64,000 bases of DNA from Flavonifractor porci (GTDB taxonomy: Bacteria; Bacillota; Clostridia; Oscillospirales; Oscillospiraceae). The stretch is from positions 9,416 through 73,415 of the forward strand of contig NZ_JBBHLB010000018.1 in the NCBI RefSeq assembly GCF_037572415.1. Reading direction: 5' to 3'. This document shows positions 1-8,411 of this stretch, one piece after another. The notes beneath the pieces were generated by a model. That model was not told the DNA's origin and ran no database searches. It saw only the letters and a list, made by a program, of their open reading frames with translations. Position 1 is the first letter of the stretch; each line of letters opens with the position of its first letter. The position numbers and the translations under genes are program-made.

Positions 1-2
1 AG

Positions 3-257
3 GCCCTGGCCCTGTGCGGCTCCAAGAGCGGCCGGGATATGGATAAGGTGAAGGAGTGCGGCTTCACGGTTGCCGCCGCGGAGGGCGCTCCCTACTTTGA
101 GGAGGCCGACCTGGTGCTGGTGTGCAAGAAGGCCTACTGGCAGGACATGGACCCCACCCACTTCCTGGACGGGGAAATTGATAGCAAGTGGTACCCTGAG
201 AAGGATTATCACCGCATCTTCATTGGTGAGATCCTGGAGGTTTTAAGGAAAGTATAA
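3..257 (+). CDS. flavin reductase family protein, C-terminal part
   Basis: Only the last 84 codons lie in the window; the reading frame is open to the left edge, so the start is missing. The visible part begins ALALCGSKSGRD and continues with ECGFT and a run of acidic and aromatic residues (EEADLVLVCKKAYWQDMD). This pattern fits the C-terminal half of flavin reductase-like/flavoredoxin proteins, which bind FMN in a split-barrel fold. The substrate cannot be told from this fragment. hflX follows 34 nt downstream on the same strand. The family call rests on remembered motifs, so it is moderately sure. Confidence 0.6.
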   Translation, partial: ALALCGSKSGRDMDKVKECGFTVAAAEGAPYFEEADLVLVCKKAYWQDMDPTHFLDGEIDSKWYPEKDYHRIFIGEILEVLRKV

Positions 258-291
258 TGTAGGGGCGCACCCTGCGCCCATCGGAGGACAC

Positions 292-1584
292 ATGACAGAA
301 AACCAAGAGAAAAAAGCCATCAACCGGGCAGTGCTGGTGGGCCTCAACGCCCACTGCCTGTCCGAGGCGGAAAATGCCGACGATTCCTCCATGGAGGAAC
401 TGGCCGACCTGCTGGAGACAGCGGGCGGCGAGTGCGTGGGCACCGTGTTTCAGAATAAGGATACCCCCGATCCCCGTACCTTCATCGGCGAGGGCAAGGT
501 GGCGGAGGTAAAAGAGCTGGTGGACGCCATGGGGGCGGACATGGTTATCGTGGACAACCCCCTGTCTCCCTCCCAGCAGCGTGCCCTGTCCGAGGACCTG
601 AAGGTGCAGGTGCTGGACCGGGCGGCCCTCATTCTGGATATCTTCGCCCAGCGGGCCCGCACCAAGGAGGGCCGCCTCCAGGTGGAGCTGGCCCAGTATC
701 AGTATCTGCTGCCCCGTCTGCTGGGTATGTGGACCCATCTGGAGCGGCAGGAGGGCGCCATCGGCACCCGCGGCCCCGGCGAGACCCAGCTGGAGACCGA
801 CCGGCGGCACATCCGCCGAAAGATCCAGAAGCTGCGGGACGAGCTGGATCAGGTACGGCGGGTGCGCTCCACCCAGCGGGCCCGGCGGGAAAAGAACGAG
901 GTGCCGGTGGTGGCCATCGTGGGCTACACCAACGCAGGCAAGTCCACCCTGCTCAACAAGCTGACTGGGGCGGACATCCCCGCCAACAACCGGCTTTTTG
1001 ATACCCTGGACACCACCACCCGCACCCTGGAGATCTCCGACACCTGTACGGTGCTCCTCAGCGACACGGTAGGCTTCATCCGCAAGCTGCCCCACCATCT
1101 GGTGGAGGCCTTTAAGGCCACCCTGGAGGAGCTGTCCTATGCCGACCTGCTGCTCCACGTCATCGACACCTCCAACCCGGAGTGGCGGGAGCAGGCCGAG
1201 GTGGTGGAGAAGCTGATCTGTGAGCTGGGGGCGGAGCAGACCCCCCGCATCGACGTGTTCAACAAGATCGACCGCTGCCCCAGCGAGATTCTGCCCCACG
1301 GGGAGGACATCGTGTCCATCTCCGCCAAAACCGGACAGGGGCTGGACGAGCTTCTCGGCAAGATCGGCGACCGGCTGGACACCGGTGCCCACCGGGTGGT
1401 GCTCCACATCCCCTACGATAAGGGCGGCATTGTGGACCTGCTCCACCGGGAGGCCAAGGTGGAGCGGGTAGACTACGGCGAGTCCATCGAGGTGGAGGCC
1501 GTGTGTACCCCCATCCAGCTGGGCCGACTGAAGGACTATATTGTGTCCGGCTGGACACCCCCCAAGGAGTTTTGGGAAGACTAG
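292..1584 (+). CDS. hflX: GTPase HflX (ribosome-associated)
   Basis: A 430-residue protein with the HflX hallmarks. An N-terminal glycine-rich HflX domain ends in GTRGPGETQLETDRR (about residues 161-175), and a TrmE-like G domain follows, with Walker A GYTNAGKST near residue 211, the DTVGF G3 motif and an NKID G4 motif. HflX proteins bind the 50S subunit and split stalled or stress-inactivated 70S ribosomes. The ATG at 292 has a CGGAGGA ribosome site about 7 nt upstream. Length is typical of the family. It stands alone, between a flavin reductase and a structured intergenic region. Confidence 0.95.
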   Translation: MTENQEKKAINRAVLVGLNAHCLSEAENADDSSMEELADLLETAGGECVGTVFQNKDTPDPRTFIGEGKVAEVKELVDAMGADMVIVDNPLSPSQQRALSEDLKVQVLDRAALILDIFAQRARTKEGRLQVELAQYQYLLPRLLGMWTHLERQEGAIGTRGPGETQLETDRRHIRRKIQKLRDELDQVRRVRSTQRARREKNEVPVVAIVGYTNAGKSTLLNKLTGADIPANNRLFDTLDTTTRTLEISDTCTVLLSDTVGFIRKLPHHLVEAFKATLEELSYADLLLHVIDTSNPEWREQAEVVEKLICELGAEQTPRIDVFNKIDRCPSEILPHGEDIVSISAKTGQGLDELLGKIGDRLDTGAHRVVLHIPYDKGGIVDLLHREAKVERVDYGESIEVEAVCTPIQLGRLKDYIVSGWTPPKEFWED

Positions 1585-1738
1585 GGCGCGGGCATTTTCT
1601 GCGGAAAATGCGTCGCTTCGCTTCAAACCGCGCCTTCCAGGGGGAACCAGTTCCCCCTAGATACGCGCCGTAAACGGCGCGATACCCCCTCCGCTCTCCG
1701 AGGGGTTTTAAATGTTTTCAATATGAGGAGGAACCGCT
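1585..1738. repeat. hairpin-rich intergenic segment after hflX
   Basis: This 154-nt gap is packed with short inverted repeats: GCATTTTC/GAAAATGC, AGGGGGAA/TTCCCCCT, GCGCCG/CGGCGC and CCCCTC/GAGGGG. No coding frame is supported. The first or last hairpins could terminate hflX, since the last is followed by TTTTAAATG, but the multi-stem layout is more than a simple terminator needs. It may be a dispersed intergenic palindromic element; copy number in the genome is unknown from here. Confidence 0.4.
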
Positions 1739-2272
1739 ATGCAGCCACTGGAAACCGAGCGCCTGCTGCTGCGACCCTTTACCGAGGAGGACGCGGCCGG
1801 TTTGTATGCCTATGCCAGCCACCCGGAGGTGGGCCCCTGGGCGGGGTGGAAGCCCCACGCCGACGAGGCGGAGAGCTTACGGGTAATCCGCGAGATCTTC
1901 CTGCCCTCTGACACCCTGGCGGTGATCCGGAAGTCCGACGGGCGGCTCATCGGCTCCGCCGGGTTTGTGGGAAAGCACCGCACTGAGCTGGGTACCCCCA
2001 GCGAGGAGGTGGGCTACTCCCTGGCCCGGGACTGCTGGGGCCAGGGGCTGATCCCTGAGGCGGTGGAGGCCATCCTCCGCCATTCCTTTGCGGATCTGGG
2101 CTATACCGCCATCTGGGCCGCCTACTACGATGGCAACCGCAAATCCAAGCGGGTGATGCAGAAGTGCGGCATGACCTACCGCCTGTCCCGGGTGGAGCCG
2201 GTAGAGCAGCTCAATGAGACCCGCCTGGCCCACTACTTTGCCATCACCAGAAGGGAGTGGGAGGCCAGATGA
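1739..2272 (+). CDS. GNAT family N-acetyltransferase (RimJ/RimL-like)
   Basis: A 177-residue acetyltransferase of the GNAT fold. It opens with the typical METERLLLRPF-like strand (QPLETERLLLRPFTEED), has a central IGSAGF strand, then EEVGYSLARDCWGQGLIPEA, which is the acetyl-CoA pyrophosphate-binding R/Q-x-x-G-x-A region, and ends with a YDGNRKSKRVMQKCGM helix. RimJ/RimL-type members acetylate protein N termini or small molecules; the acceptor here is unknown. GAGGAGG lies just upstream of the ATG. Its stop overlaps the start of the next gene (ATGA), so the two are probably translationally coupled. Confidence 0.85.
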   Translation: MQPLETERLLLRPFTEEDAAGLYAYASHPEVGPWAGWKPHADEAESLRVIREIFLPSDTLAVIRKSDGRLIGSAGFVGKHRTELGTPSEEVGYSLARDCWGQGLIPEAVEAILRHSFADLGYTAIWAAYYDGNRKSKRVMQKCGMTYRLSRVEPVEQLNETRLAHYFAITRREWEAR

Positions 2273-2898
2273 CCGAATACTACATTCCCACCGCCCCCTC
2301 GGAGACCGAATTTGTGGAGAAGCGCTCCCGGTTCATCGGCCATGTCTGGCCGGTGGAGAGCGAGGAGGAGGCCCGTGAGTACATCGAGGCCATGAAGAAG
2401 AAGTATTACGACGCCCGCCACAACTGCTGGTGCTACCGTATCAAGGAGGGGGGCGTGGAGCGCTACTCCGACGACGGAGAGCCTCAGGGTACCGCCGGAC
2501 AGCCCATGCTCAACGTGTTCCAGCGGGAGGAGGTCACCAATGTATGCTGTGTGGTGACCCGCTACTTCGGCGGGGTGCTGCTGGGTGCGGGGGGCCTGGT
2601 GCGGGCCTATACTCAAAGCGCCAAGGACGCCCTGGACGCCGCCGGGATCTCGGTGGTGCGCCGGTGGGTGGAACTTGCGGTGAGTTGTCCCTACTCCTTT
2701 TTCGAGCGGGTGCGTCAGGAGGCCGAGGCCCAGGGGGGCGTGGTGGGAGAAATCGAGTACGCCGCCGACGTCACCGTCCATGTGCTGCTGCCGGAGGAGA
2801 ACACCGAGGCCTTCGCCGCCCGACTTACCGAGCTGACTGCCGGAGGAGTGGCTCCCGTGACCTTGGGAGAAGCCTTCCGGGCAGTGCCCATCAAATAA
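2269..2898 (+). CDS. YigZ/IMPACT family protein
   Basis: A 209-residue member of the YigZ/IMPACT (UPF0029) family. The N-terminal domain carries the family signature: KKKYYDARHNCWCYRI, then YSDDGEPQGTAGQPML, and later VVTRYFGGVLLGAGGLVRAY. The C-terminal part is a ferredoxin-like IMPACT C domain. Bacterial members have no settled function; eukaryotic IMPACT inhibits the Gcn2 kinase. I chose the ATG at 2269, not the GTG at 2257, because it overlaps the preceding stop as ATGA and has GGGAGG about 6 nt upstream. Confidence 0.85.
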   Translation: MTEYYIPTAPSETEFVEKRSRFIGHVWPVESEEEAREYIEAMKKKYYDARHNCWCYRIKEGGVERYSDDGEPQGTAGQPMLNVFQREEVTNVCCVVTRYFGGVLLGAGGLVRAYTQSAKDALDAAGISVVRRWVELAVSCPYSFFERVRQEAEAQGGVVGEIEYAADVTVHVLLPEENTEAFAARLTELTAGGVAPVTLGEAFRAVPIK

Positions 2899-2903
2899 AA
2901 GCA

Positions 2904-2938
2904 AAAGCGTCCCCACGGCAACGCCGTGGGGACGCTTT
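2904..2938. terminator. bidirectional intrinsic terminator
   Basis: A perfect stem (AAAGCGTCCCCACGGC with its complement, loop AAC) flanked by A and T tracts. It sits between the convergent YigZ-family gene and modC and can end transcription from both sides. Confidence 0.85.
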
Positions 2939-3994
2939 CTAATTACTGGTCAGCAGCAGGAGATCTTTGGAGGGCAGTTCCAGCCACAGGGGATTATGGA
3001 TGGCCAGAGCGGCCCAGCGGTCCTTCTCCAGCTCGATACGCAGCCGGGAAAAGCCCTGGCTGCCGCCGGGGGTGGACAGCATAACCACTGTGGAAAATAC
3101 GTTCTCCACCACCTGCTCCACCCGGCAGGGCAGCCGGTTAGGGCCGGGCCCCTCCACGGGCCTGATGTAGTGGGCCCGGACGCCGATGTGGGTCAGCCCC
3201 TCCGGCAGCGGCTGGCCCGGGTCCAGGATGATTCCCCAGTCCAGAGCCTCTGCCTTGCCGTCCGCTGTGGCCTTGGCACGGGACACGTTCTTGCAGCCGG
3301 ACAGCAGGCAGGCCGACAAGGTCCGGGGAGCCTCAAAGAGTTCATGTACCGGCATCATGGCCTGGGAGCGGCCATGATCCAGCACACATACCTGCTGACA
3401 GAGGTGCTGCACCTCATCCCGGTTATGGGTGACAAAGAGCACAGGCCCGGAGAAGGCAGAGAGAATGTCAGCCAGTTCCAGTTCCACCTGCCACTTCAGA
3501 TAGCTGTCCAGAGCGGAGAAGGGCTCGTCCAGCAGCAGCACCTCCGGCTGGCTGGCCAGGATGCGGGCCAGGGCCACCCGCTGCTGCTGGCCACCGGACA
3601 ACTGCCGGGGATATTTGCGCTCCTGCCCCTCCAGGTAGAAAGAGGAGATCAGACGGCTTACCGTTTCCTTCCGGGCGGCTTTGTCCTGCACGCCCACGGC
3701 GATGTTCTGCGCCACTGTCATGTTGGGGAAGAGGGCGTAATTCTGGAAGAGGTAGCCTACCCGCCGCTTCTGGGGGGGCAGGTCAATGCGGCGCTCCGAG
3801 TCGAAGAGTACCCTGTCGTCCAGTACAATGCGGCCCCGGTCGGGCTTCTCAATGCCGGCAATGCACTTGAGGGTAAGGCTCTTGCCGCAGCCGGAGGCAC
3901 CCAGCAGGCCGGTGACCTGGCTGCTCTCCGTCTCAAAGGCGCAATCCAGCTGGAACTTGCCAAAATCCTTGTGGATATCCACCTGTAACCGCAT
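2939..3994 (-). CDS. modC: molybdate ABC transporter ATP-binding protein
   Basis: A 351-residue ABC ATPase that powers molybdate uptake with ModA and ModB. It shows Walker A GASGCGKS near residue 34, the Q-loop FQNYALFPNM, signature LSGGQQQRVALARIL and Walker B VLLLDEPFSALD. A C-terminal region of about 120 residues fits a TOBE (oxyanion-binding) domain. The start is one of two adjacent ATGs (3997 or 3994) behind GGAGGTGG; the first overlaps the modB stop. It is the last gene of the molybdenum operon and ends at the bidirectional terminator. Confidence 0.93.
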   Translation of the reverse strand: MRLQVDIHKDFGKFQLDCAFETESSQVTGLLGASGCGKSLTLKCIAGIEKPDRGRIVLDDRVLFDSERRIDLPPQKRRVGYLFQNYALFPNMTVAQNIAVGVQDKAARKETVSRLISSFYLEGQERKYPRQLSGGQQQRVALARILASQPEVLLLDEPFSALDSYLKWQVELELADILSAFSGPVLFVTHNRDEVQHLCQQVCVLDHGRSQAMMPVHELFEAPRTLSACLLSGCKNVSRAKATADGKAEALDWGIILDPGQPLPEGLTHIGVRAHYIRPVEGPGPNRLPCRVEQVVENVFSTVVMLSTPGGSQGFSRLRIELEKDRWAALAIHNPLWLELPSKDLLLLTSN

Positions 3995-4698
3995 CATTCC
4001 ACCTCCCCGGAGACAGGAACGGCCCGGCGGCGGGGCCGGCGGTCTTTTTTCTCCAGCATATTGACACACAGCAGCACCACGGCGGAGATGGCCAGGTTGA
4101 TAAGCACCCACCGCATGGCCCCGGCATCGTCGCCGGTGCGCCACAGCTGGTACACCGTGGTGGAGATGGTAGCCGTCTTGCCGGGGGTGTACCCGGCGAT
4201 CATGGCGGTGGCACCGTATTCACCCAGGGCCCGGGCGAAGGCCAGCACGGTGCCTGCGATGATGCCCTGCTTGCAGTAGGGCATCATGACCCGCCAGAAG
4301 ATCCAGGCGTTGGATTTGCCCAGGGTACGGGCGGCGTGGGCCAGAGTGACGTCAAAGGATTCGAAGGCGCCTCGTGCCGTGCGGTACATCAGGGGAAAGG
4401 CCACCACCGCCGAGGCAAAGATGGCCGAGTACCACACCATGGTCAGTCGCAGGTCAAAGACCTCCAGAAACCACAGCCCAACGGCCCGCTTGGGCCCCAG
4501 CAGCCGCAGCAGGAAATAGCCTACCACGGTGGGGGGGAGGACCAGGGGGAGGGTGAGCACCACGTCCAGCACGCCCTTTACCAGCCGGGGCAGCTTGGCC
4601 ACATAGTAGGCCGCCAGAATGCCCAGGAAGAAGATGAGCACAGTGGAAATGGCGGCAATGCGCAGGGAATTCAAAAGGGGATAGAGATCCAGAACCAA
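3994..4698 (-). CDS. modB: molybdate ABC transporter permease
   Basis: A 234-residue integral membrane protein with about five to six hydrophobic segments and the permease EAA-like loop HAARTLGKSNAWIFWRVMMPYCKQGI. The EYGATAMIAG motif is typical of ModB/CysT-type permeases. It forms the transmembrane channel of the molybdate importer. The start is TTG (4698-4696) preceded by GGCAGGTGAT; no better ATG exists in this frame. The stop overlaps the first possible start of modC, so the two are coupled. Confidence 0.92.
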   Translation of the reverse strand: MVLDLYPLLNSLRIAAISTVLIFFLGILAAYYVAKLPRLVKGVLDVVLTLPLVLPPTVVGYFLLRLLGPKRAVGLWFLEVFDLRLTMVWYSAIFASAVVAFPLMYRTARGAFESFDVTLAHAARTLGKSNAWIFWRVMMPYCKQGIIAGTVLAFARALGEYGATAMIAGYTPGKTATISTTVYQLWRTGDDAGAMRWVLINLAISAVVLLCVNMLEKKDRRPRRRAVPVSGEVE

Positions 4699-4754
4699 TC
4701 ACCTGCCTTAAGATTAGAAAATGGGCCTGCCGCCGTGGCGGCAGGCCCTCATGC

Positions 4755-5618
4755 TTACTGGATCACGGTGAAGCCCACGCCCTCCAGCACGGCGATGGCG
4801 TCGGCGTCGGTGTGCAGATAGTCCAGGAAGGCCTGTGCGGCGGCCTGGCTGGCCTCGCTGCCGCCGCACTTCATGACGGCAGCGGGATAGATGACCTGAT
4901 CACACATCTCGGCGGTGGCCTGATCCACCACGGTCAGCTCATAGGTAAAGGCGTCGGTGGCGTAGATGATGCCGCAGTCCACGGCCCCCTCCTTTACCTG
5001 ATTGGCTACCTCAGACACGTTAGAGGCATAGGTCACCTTGCCGGCGTCCTCCAGAGCGGTGATGTCGATGCCCAGAGTGTCCAGGATCTGGAGGGAGTAG
5101 GCTCCCACGGGCACGTCGTCGTTGCCCAGGCAGAGCAGGGACAGCTTGTCGCTGGCCAGATCGGAGAAGGACTGGATGTCCTTGGGGTTGTCGACAGGCA
5201 CCGCCAGTACCACCTTGTTCTCCACGAAGTTGATGCGGGTGTCGGACTGCACGAAGTCCAGACCCTGGTTGGTGCCAGTGGTATCGGCGCTGTCCAACTG
5301 ATTCATCTGCTTCTGGGCGGCGGAGATAAACAGGTCGCACACCGCGCCCTCCTCGATCTGGGTCTTGAGGGTGCCGGAGGAGTCGAAGGTAAAGGTGAGC
5401 TTCACGTTGGGAGCCACCTCTTTGTACAGGTCGGCGATCTGGGTGAGGGTGGCCTCCATGGAGGCGGCGGCAAATACCACCACTTCAACCTCCTCGGTCT
5501 GGGCGGGGGTGTTGCTGTTTTGGGCGGGGCTCTGGGCAGCACCAGGATTGCCGCCGCCGCAGGCGGCCAGAGCCAGGCTCATGGACAAGGCCAGCAGAAG
5601 GGCAAGCACTTTTTTCAT
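4755..5618 (-). CDS. modA: molybdate-binding lipoprotein
   Basis: A 287-residue substrate-binding protein. It starts with a lipoprotein signal (MKKVLALLLALSMSLALAACGGG; cysteine acylated) and a T/Q/N-rich linker. The mature part contains VFAAASMEATL and SSGTLKTQIEEGAVCDLFISA, the oxyanion-contacting segments of ModA. It captures molybdate (possibly tungstate) outside the membrane and delivers it to ModB. The ATG at 5618 is chosen because the signal peptide starts there and an AAGGAG site lies upstream; an upstream in-frame extension lacks these. Confidence 0.93.
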   Translation of the reverse strand: MKKVLALLLALSMSLALAACGGGNPGAAQSPAQNSNTPAQTEEVEVVVFAAASMEATLTQIADLYKEVAPNVKLTFTFDSSGTLKTQIEEGAVCDLFISAAQKQMNQLDSADTTGTNQGLDFVQSDTRINFVENKVVLAVPVDNPKDIQSFSDLASDKLSLLCLGNDDVPVGAYSLQILDTLGIDITALEDAGKVTYASNVSEVANQVKEGAVDCGIIYATDAFTYELTVVDQATAEMCDQVIYPAAVMKCGGSEASQAAAQAFLDYLHTDADAIAVLEGVGFTVIQ

Positions 5619-5729
5619 GTTGAAAACTCCTTTACAAATACGGTAGGCATATCCGTTTCCAGATATACCCCGGCCCGCCGCCATGGCTTCCGCTTTAGGC
5701 GATACAGGCTCGAAGTGATGGGACAGGGA

Positions 5730-5942
5730 TCAGTCCTCCACAGCCACCATGACGGAAGTGGCTTTGATGACGGCGTAAGCAGTGCCGCCTACTTTCAGGC
5801 CAAGTTCCTGAATGGATGCCATGGAGATGGTGGAGGTAATGACATTGCCGCCGCCGATGTCGATCTTGACAATGCCGTTGACAGCCCCCTCCTGAATGGA
5901 TACCACGGTGCCTTTCAGCTGGTTTCTCGCGCTGAGTTTCAT
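5730..5942 (-). CDS. molbindin (Mop/TOBE domain protein)
   Basis: A 70-residue single-domain protein beginning SARNQLKGTVVSIQEGAVNGIVKIDIGGG, which is the Mop/TOBE fold. Such molbindins assemble into hexamers that hold molybdate or tungstate in the cytoplasm as a buffer. It lies between mogA and modA on the same strand, as expected for a molybdenum storage gene. AGGAGG lies upstream of the ATG. The motif and the context agree well. Confidence 0.9.
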   Translation of the reverse strand: MKLSARNQLKGTVVSIQEGAVNGIVKIDIGGGNVITSTISMASIQELGLKVGGTAYAVIKATSVMVAVED

Positions 5943-6004
5943 TGTAGTCCTCCTTTCTTCTTTGGTCTTATTCCGGACTCCGGAAAACGGAGTGGGAACC
6001 GGGT

Positions 6005-6490
6005 TTATCGGGCGCAGTTATTGGCAGTACCCCTTAAAATCTCCAGACCGTGGGCCAGAGAGGGGAGAATAAACTCCAGGCACTCCCGCACCGCCTTGGG
6101 GCTGCCGGGCAGGTTGACCATGAGCGTCTGTTTGCGGATGCCCGCCGCCGCCCGGCTCAGCATGGCCCGGGGAGTGATCTGGAGGGACTGCCACCGCATG
6201 GCCTCAGCAATGCCGGGGGCGGGGCGCTCAGTGACTGAAAGGGTGGCCTCTGGTGTGAGATCGGTGGGGGAGAAGCCGGTGCCGCCGGTGGTGAGGATCA
6301 GGTCGGCCAGGTCGTTGTCGCACAGCTGTTTTAACTCGCTGCCCAGAGGCTCCATGCCGTCGGGCAGCAGAGCGGTGTGGACCACCTCATAGCCTGCCGC
6401 CTCCACCATTTCCTGGATCATGGGACCGCTCTTGTCCTCCCGCTGTCCGGCATAGCCGGAGTCGCTGAGGGTGATGATGGCTACCCGCAT
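6005..6490 (-). CDS. mogA: molybdopterin adenylyltransferase (MogA/MoaB family)
   Basis: A 161-residue MoCF-fold protein with the molybdopterin-binding TTGGTGFSPTDLTPEA motif near residue 66 and a NLPGSPKAV loop near 133. MogA activates molybdopterin with ATP to give adenylated molybdopterin before metal insertion by MoeA. MoaB homologues look alike; the presence of moeA and no second MogA-like small protein favours this role. Its start lies 2 nt after the stop of the MOSC gene. Confidence 0.9.
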   Translation of the reverse strand: MRVAIITLSDSGYAGQREDKSGPMIQEMVEAAGYEVVHTALLPDGMEPLGSELKQLCDNDLADLILTTGGTGFSPTDLTPEATLSVTERPAPGIAEAMRWQSLQITPRAMLSRAAAGIRKQTLMVNLPGSPKAVRECLEFILPSLAHGLEILRGTANNCAR

Positions 6491-6492
6491 AC

Positions 6493-6930
6493 TCAGCCCT
6501 CCTCCATGATGGTGAGAGTATCGCCCACCGAGATGGTGCCCCCATGGAGCACCTTGGTAAACACGCCCTCCCGGGGCATGATGCAGTCTCCCATGACCTT
6601 GTAGATCTCACAGTGGGCATGGCACTGTTTGCCCACCTGAGTCAGCTCCAGTACCACATCGTTGCACTGGAACTTGGTGCCGATGGGCAGGGCTTTGAAG
6701 TCGTAGCCCTCCACCACCAGGTTTTCCCCGAAAGCGCCGTCGTCCACCACGGCGCCTCTGGCCCGGAAGGCCTCTACCTGCTCGTGGGACAGGAGGGACA
6801 CCTGCCGGTGCCACTTGCCGGCATGGGCATCCCCCTGGATGCCCCAGTCCTCCACAAACTGGGCGGAGCCCACATTCTTCTTCTGGGTGCCCTTCTGTTC
6901 ACTGATACAGACAGCGATCACTTTGCCCAT
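6493..6930 (-). CDS. MOSC domain protein
   Basis: A 145-residue MOSC-domain protein (Moco sulfurase C-terminal fold). Visible signatures are QGDAHAGKWHRQVSLLS, FGENLVVEGYDF and GKQCHAHCEIYKVMGDC, the last with the conserved cysteines. Stand-alone MOSC proteins are thought to carry sulfur or handle the molybdenum cofactor; the exact partner is not known. The ATG at 6930 is chosen over a TTG at 6945, because GGAGG sits 8 nt before it and because moaA ends 4 nt upstream. Confidence 0.88.
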   Translation of the reverse strand: MGKVIAVCISEQKGTQKKNVGSAQFVEDWGIQGDAHAGKWHRQVSLLSHEQVEAFRARGAVVDDGAFGENLVVEGYDFKALPIGTKFQCNDVVLELTQVGKQCHAHCEIYKVMGDCIMPREGVFTKVLHGGTISVGDTLTIMEEG

Positions 6931-6934
6931 GGTC

Positions 6935-7909
6935 TTATCCTCCAATTTGATTCATATTGCGCCCTTCGTCCCGCTCCTGCCTGTCTCCGCCGAAGTGATG
7001 GCTGGCGGGTTTATGGCCGATGGCGTCGATCATGGCCTGGAGAAGGGCGGCATCGTCTGCTCCAGCGTCCAGCAGGGCCTTCAGGTCCACCCCGTGGTCG
7101 TATTGCAGACAGGTCTTAAGAAAACCGGTGGCGGTGAGCCGCACCCGGTTGCAGCTTTGACAGAACTGGTGGGAAACCGCGCTGATGAAGCCCACCTTGC
7201 CTTGGAAGCCGGGGAAGGTCACATTCCGGCTGGGACCGCCCAGAGCATCAGAGGGGCAGGGAAGGGCGGGGCCGAAGGCGGCCTCCAGCTGCTGCAGCAC
7301 CTCCTCCTCGGTGCGGCGGATGAGGGTGTCCCCCAGGCCAATGGGCATCAGCTCAATGAAGCGAACGCTCAGGTCCCGGTCCTTGGCCAGGGCGGCCAGA
7401 GGGACCAGCTGGGCGTCATTGCCGCCGGAGGGGACGCAGTTGACCTTAACGGTGAGGCCCGGCGCGGCCAGGGCGGCCTCCAGCCCCTCCAGGGCCCGGG
7501 GCAGCTCGTCCCTACGGGTAAGAGAGGCAAACTGGGCCCGGTCCAGAGTGTCCAGACTGAGATTGACTCCGTCCAGCCCAGCCTTCAAAAGGCCGGGCAA
7601 CTGGTCGGCCAGCAGCACCCCGTTGGTGGTGAGGCTGACGGTGCGGATACCGTCGATGGCCTTCAACTCTTTCACCAGACTGGCCAGGCCCTTGCGGACC
7701 AGAGGCTCGCCGCCGGTGAGGCGCACCTTTTCCACGCCCAGAGAGGCGGCCAGACGCACCAGACGGATGATCTGTTCATAGGAGAGGATGGCGCTGTGGT
7801 CCACCCACTCTACGCCCTCCTCGGGCATACAGTAGCGGCAGCGCAGATTGCACCGGTCGGTGACCGACACCCGCAGATAGCGGATGTTTCGTCCAAATTG
7901 GTCAAGCAT
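6935..7909 (-). CDS. moaA: GTP 3',8-cyclase (radical SAM)
   Basis: A 324-residue radical SAM enzyme for the first step of molybdenum cofactor synthesis. The SAM-binding cluster is CNLRCRYC (Cys20, 24, 27), followed by TGGEPLVRKG. The second cluster uses CQSCNR and a later cysteine in GFLKTCL. The protein ends in Gly-Gly (MNQIGG), the functional C-terminal tail of MoaA. Of two ATGs, the one at 7909 is chosen since AAGGAGG lies about 9 nt before it, whereas the ATG at 7918 touches the ribosome site. It overlaps mobB by 8 nt. Confidence 0.95.
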   Translation of the reverse strand: MLDQFGRNIRYLRVSVTDRCNLRCRYCMPEEGVEWVDHSAILSYEQIIRLVRLAASLGVEKVRLTGGEPLVRKGLASLVKELKAIDGIRTVSLTTNGVLLADQLPGLLKAGLDGVNLSLDTLDRAQFASLTRRDELPRALEGLEAALAAPGLTVKVNCVPSGGNDAQLVPLAALAKDRDLSVRFIELMPIGLGDTLIRRTEEEVLQQLEAAFGPALPCPSDALGGPSRNVTFPGFQGKVGFISAVSHQFCQSCNRVRLTATGFLKTCLQYDHGVDLKALLDAGADDAALLQAMIDAIGHKPASHHFGGDRQERDEGRNMNQIGG

Positions 7910-8411
7910 GGCCGCCATCCTCCTTTACCAGACGGAGCAGAAAACGGGCCGCCTCATCGGGCTGATCCAGGGGAAGAACCGGCACGCCGGGTACCCCCAG
8001 GGGCAGATCGGTAACCAGGGCCAGCAGGGTAACCGGGTCGGACACCGGCTCTTCCGAATTGCCCTTACGCACGACCTCCAGCTTGGGCCAGCCGGTATGC
8101 TTGAAGCCCTCCAGCAGGATCAGATCTGCTTCAGGGAATTGCGTGATGAGGAAGTCCTCTGTTACGGGCTGCTTCTTCACAATCTTAAACTTTTCCCCGT
8201 CAAAGATGGCGGTGCCTGCCGCTCCAGCGGCCATAAAACGGCCGGTATCGGTGCCGGGCGGGTCTGCGTCGAAGGAGTGGCCGTCGTGTTTGACCACTGC
8301 CACGGTGAGGCCCGACTCCTCCAGCAGAGGGAGCATGGCTTCAATGAGGGTGGTTTTGCCGGAGTTTTTTACCCCGGACACCGCCACCACCAGGGGATTA
8401 GCCACGGTCAT
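7902..8411 (-). CDS. mobB: molybdopterin-guanine dinucleotide biosynthesis protein MobB
   Basis: A 169-residue P-loop protein with GVKNSGKTTL near residue 13, VVKHDGH and LLEGFKHTGWPKLEV, all MobB features. MobB assists MobA in making the guanine dinucleotide form of the cofactor. No mobA lies in the window, so MobA must be encoded elsewhere or the role differs. The reading frame extends far upstream, but the real start is the ATG at 8411, inside the end of moaC (14-nt overlap). Confidence 0.9.
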   Translation of the reverse strand: MTVANPLVVAVSGVKNSGKTTLIEAMLPLLEESGLTVAVVKHDGHSFDADPPGTDTGRFMAAGAAGTAIFDGEKFKIVKKQPVTEDFLITQFPEADLILLEGFKHTGWPKLEVVRKGNSEEPVSDPVTLLALVTDLPLGVPGVPVLPLDQPDEAARFLLRLVKEDGGHA

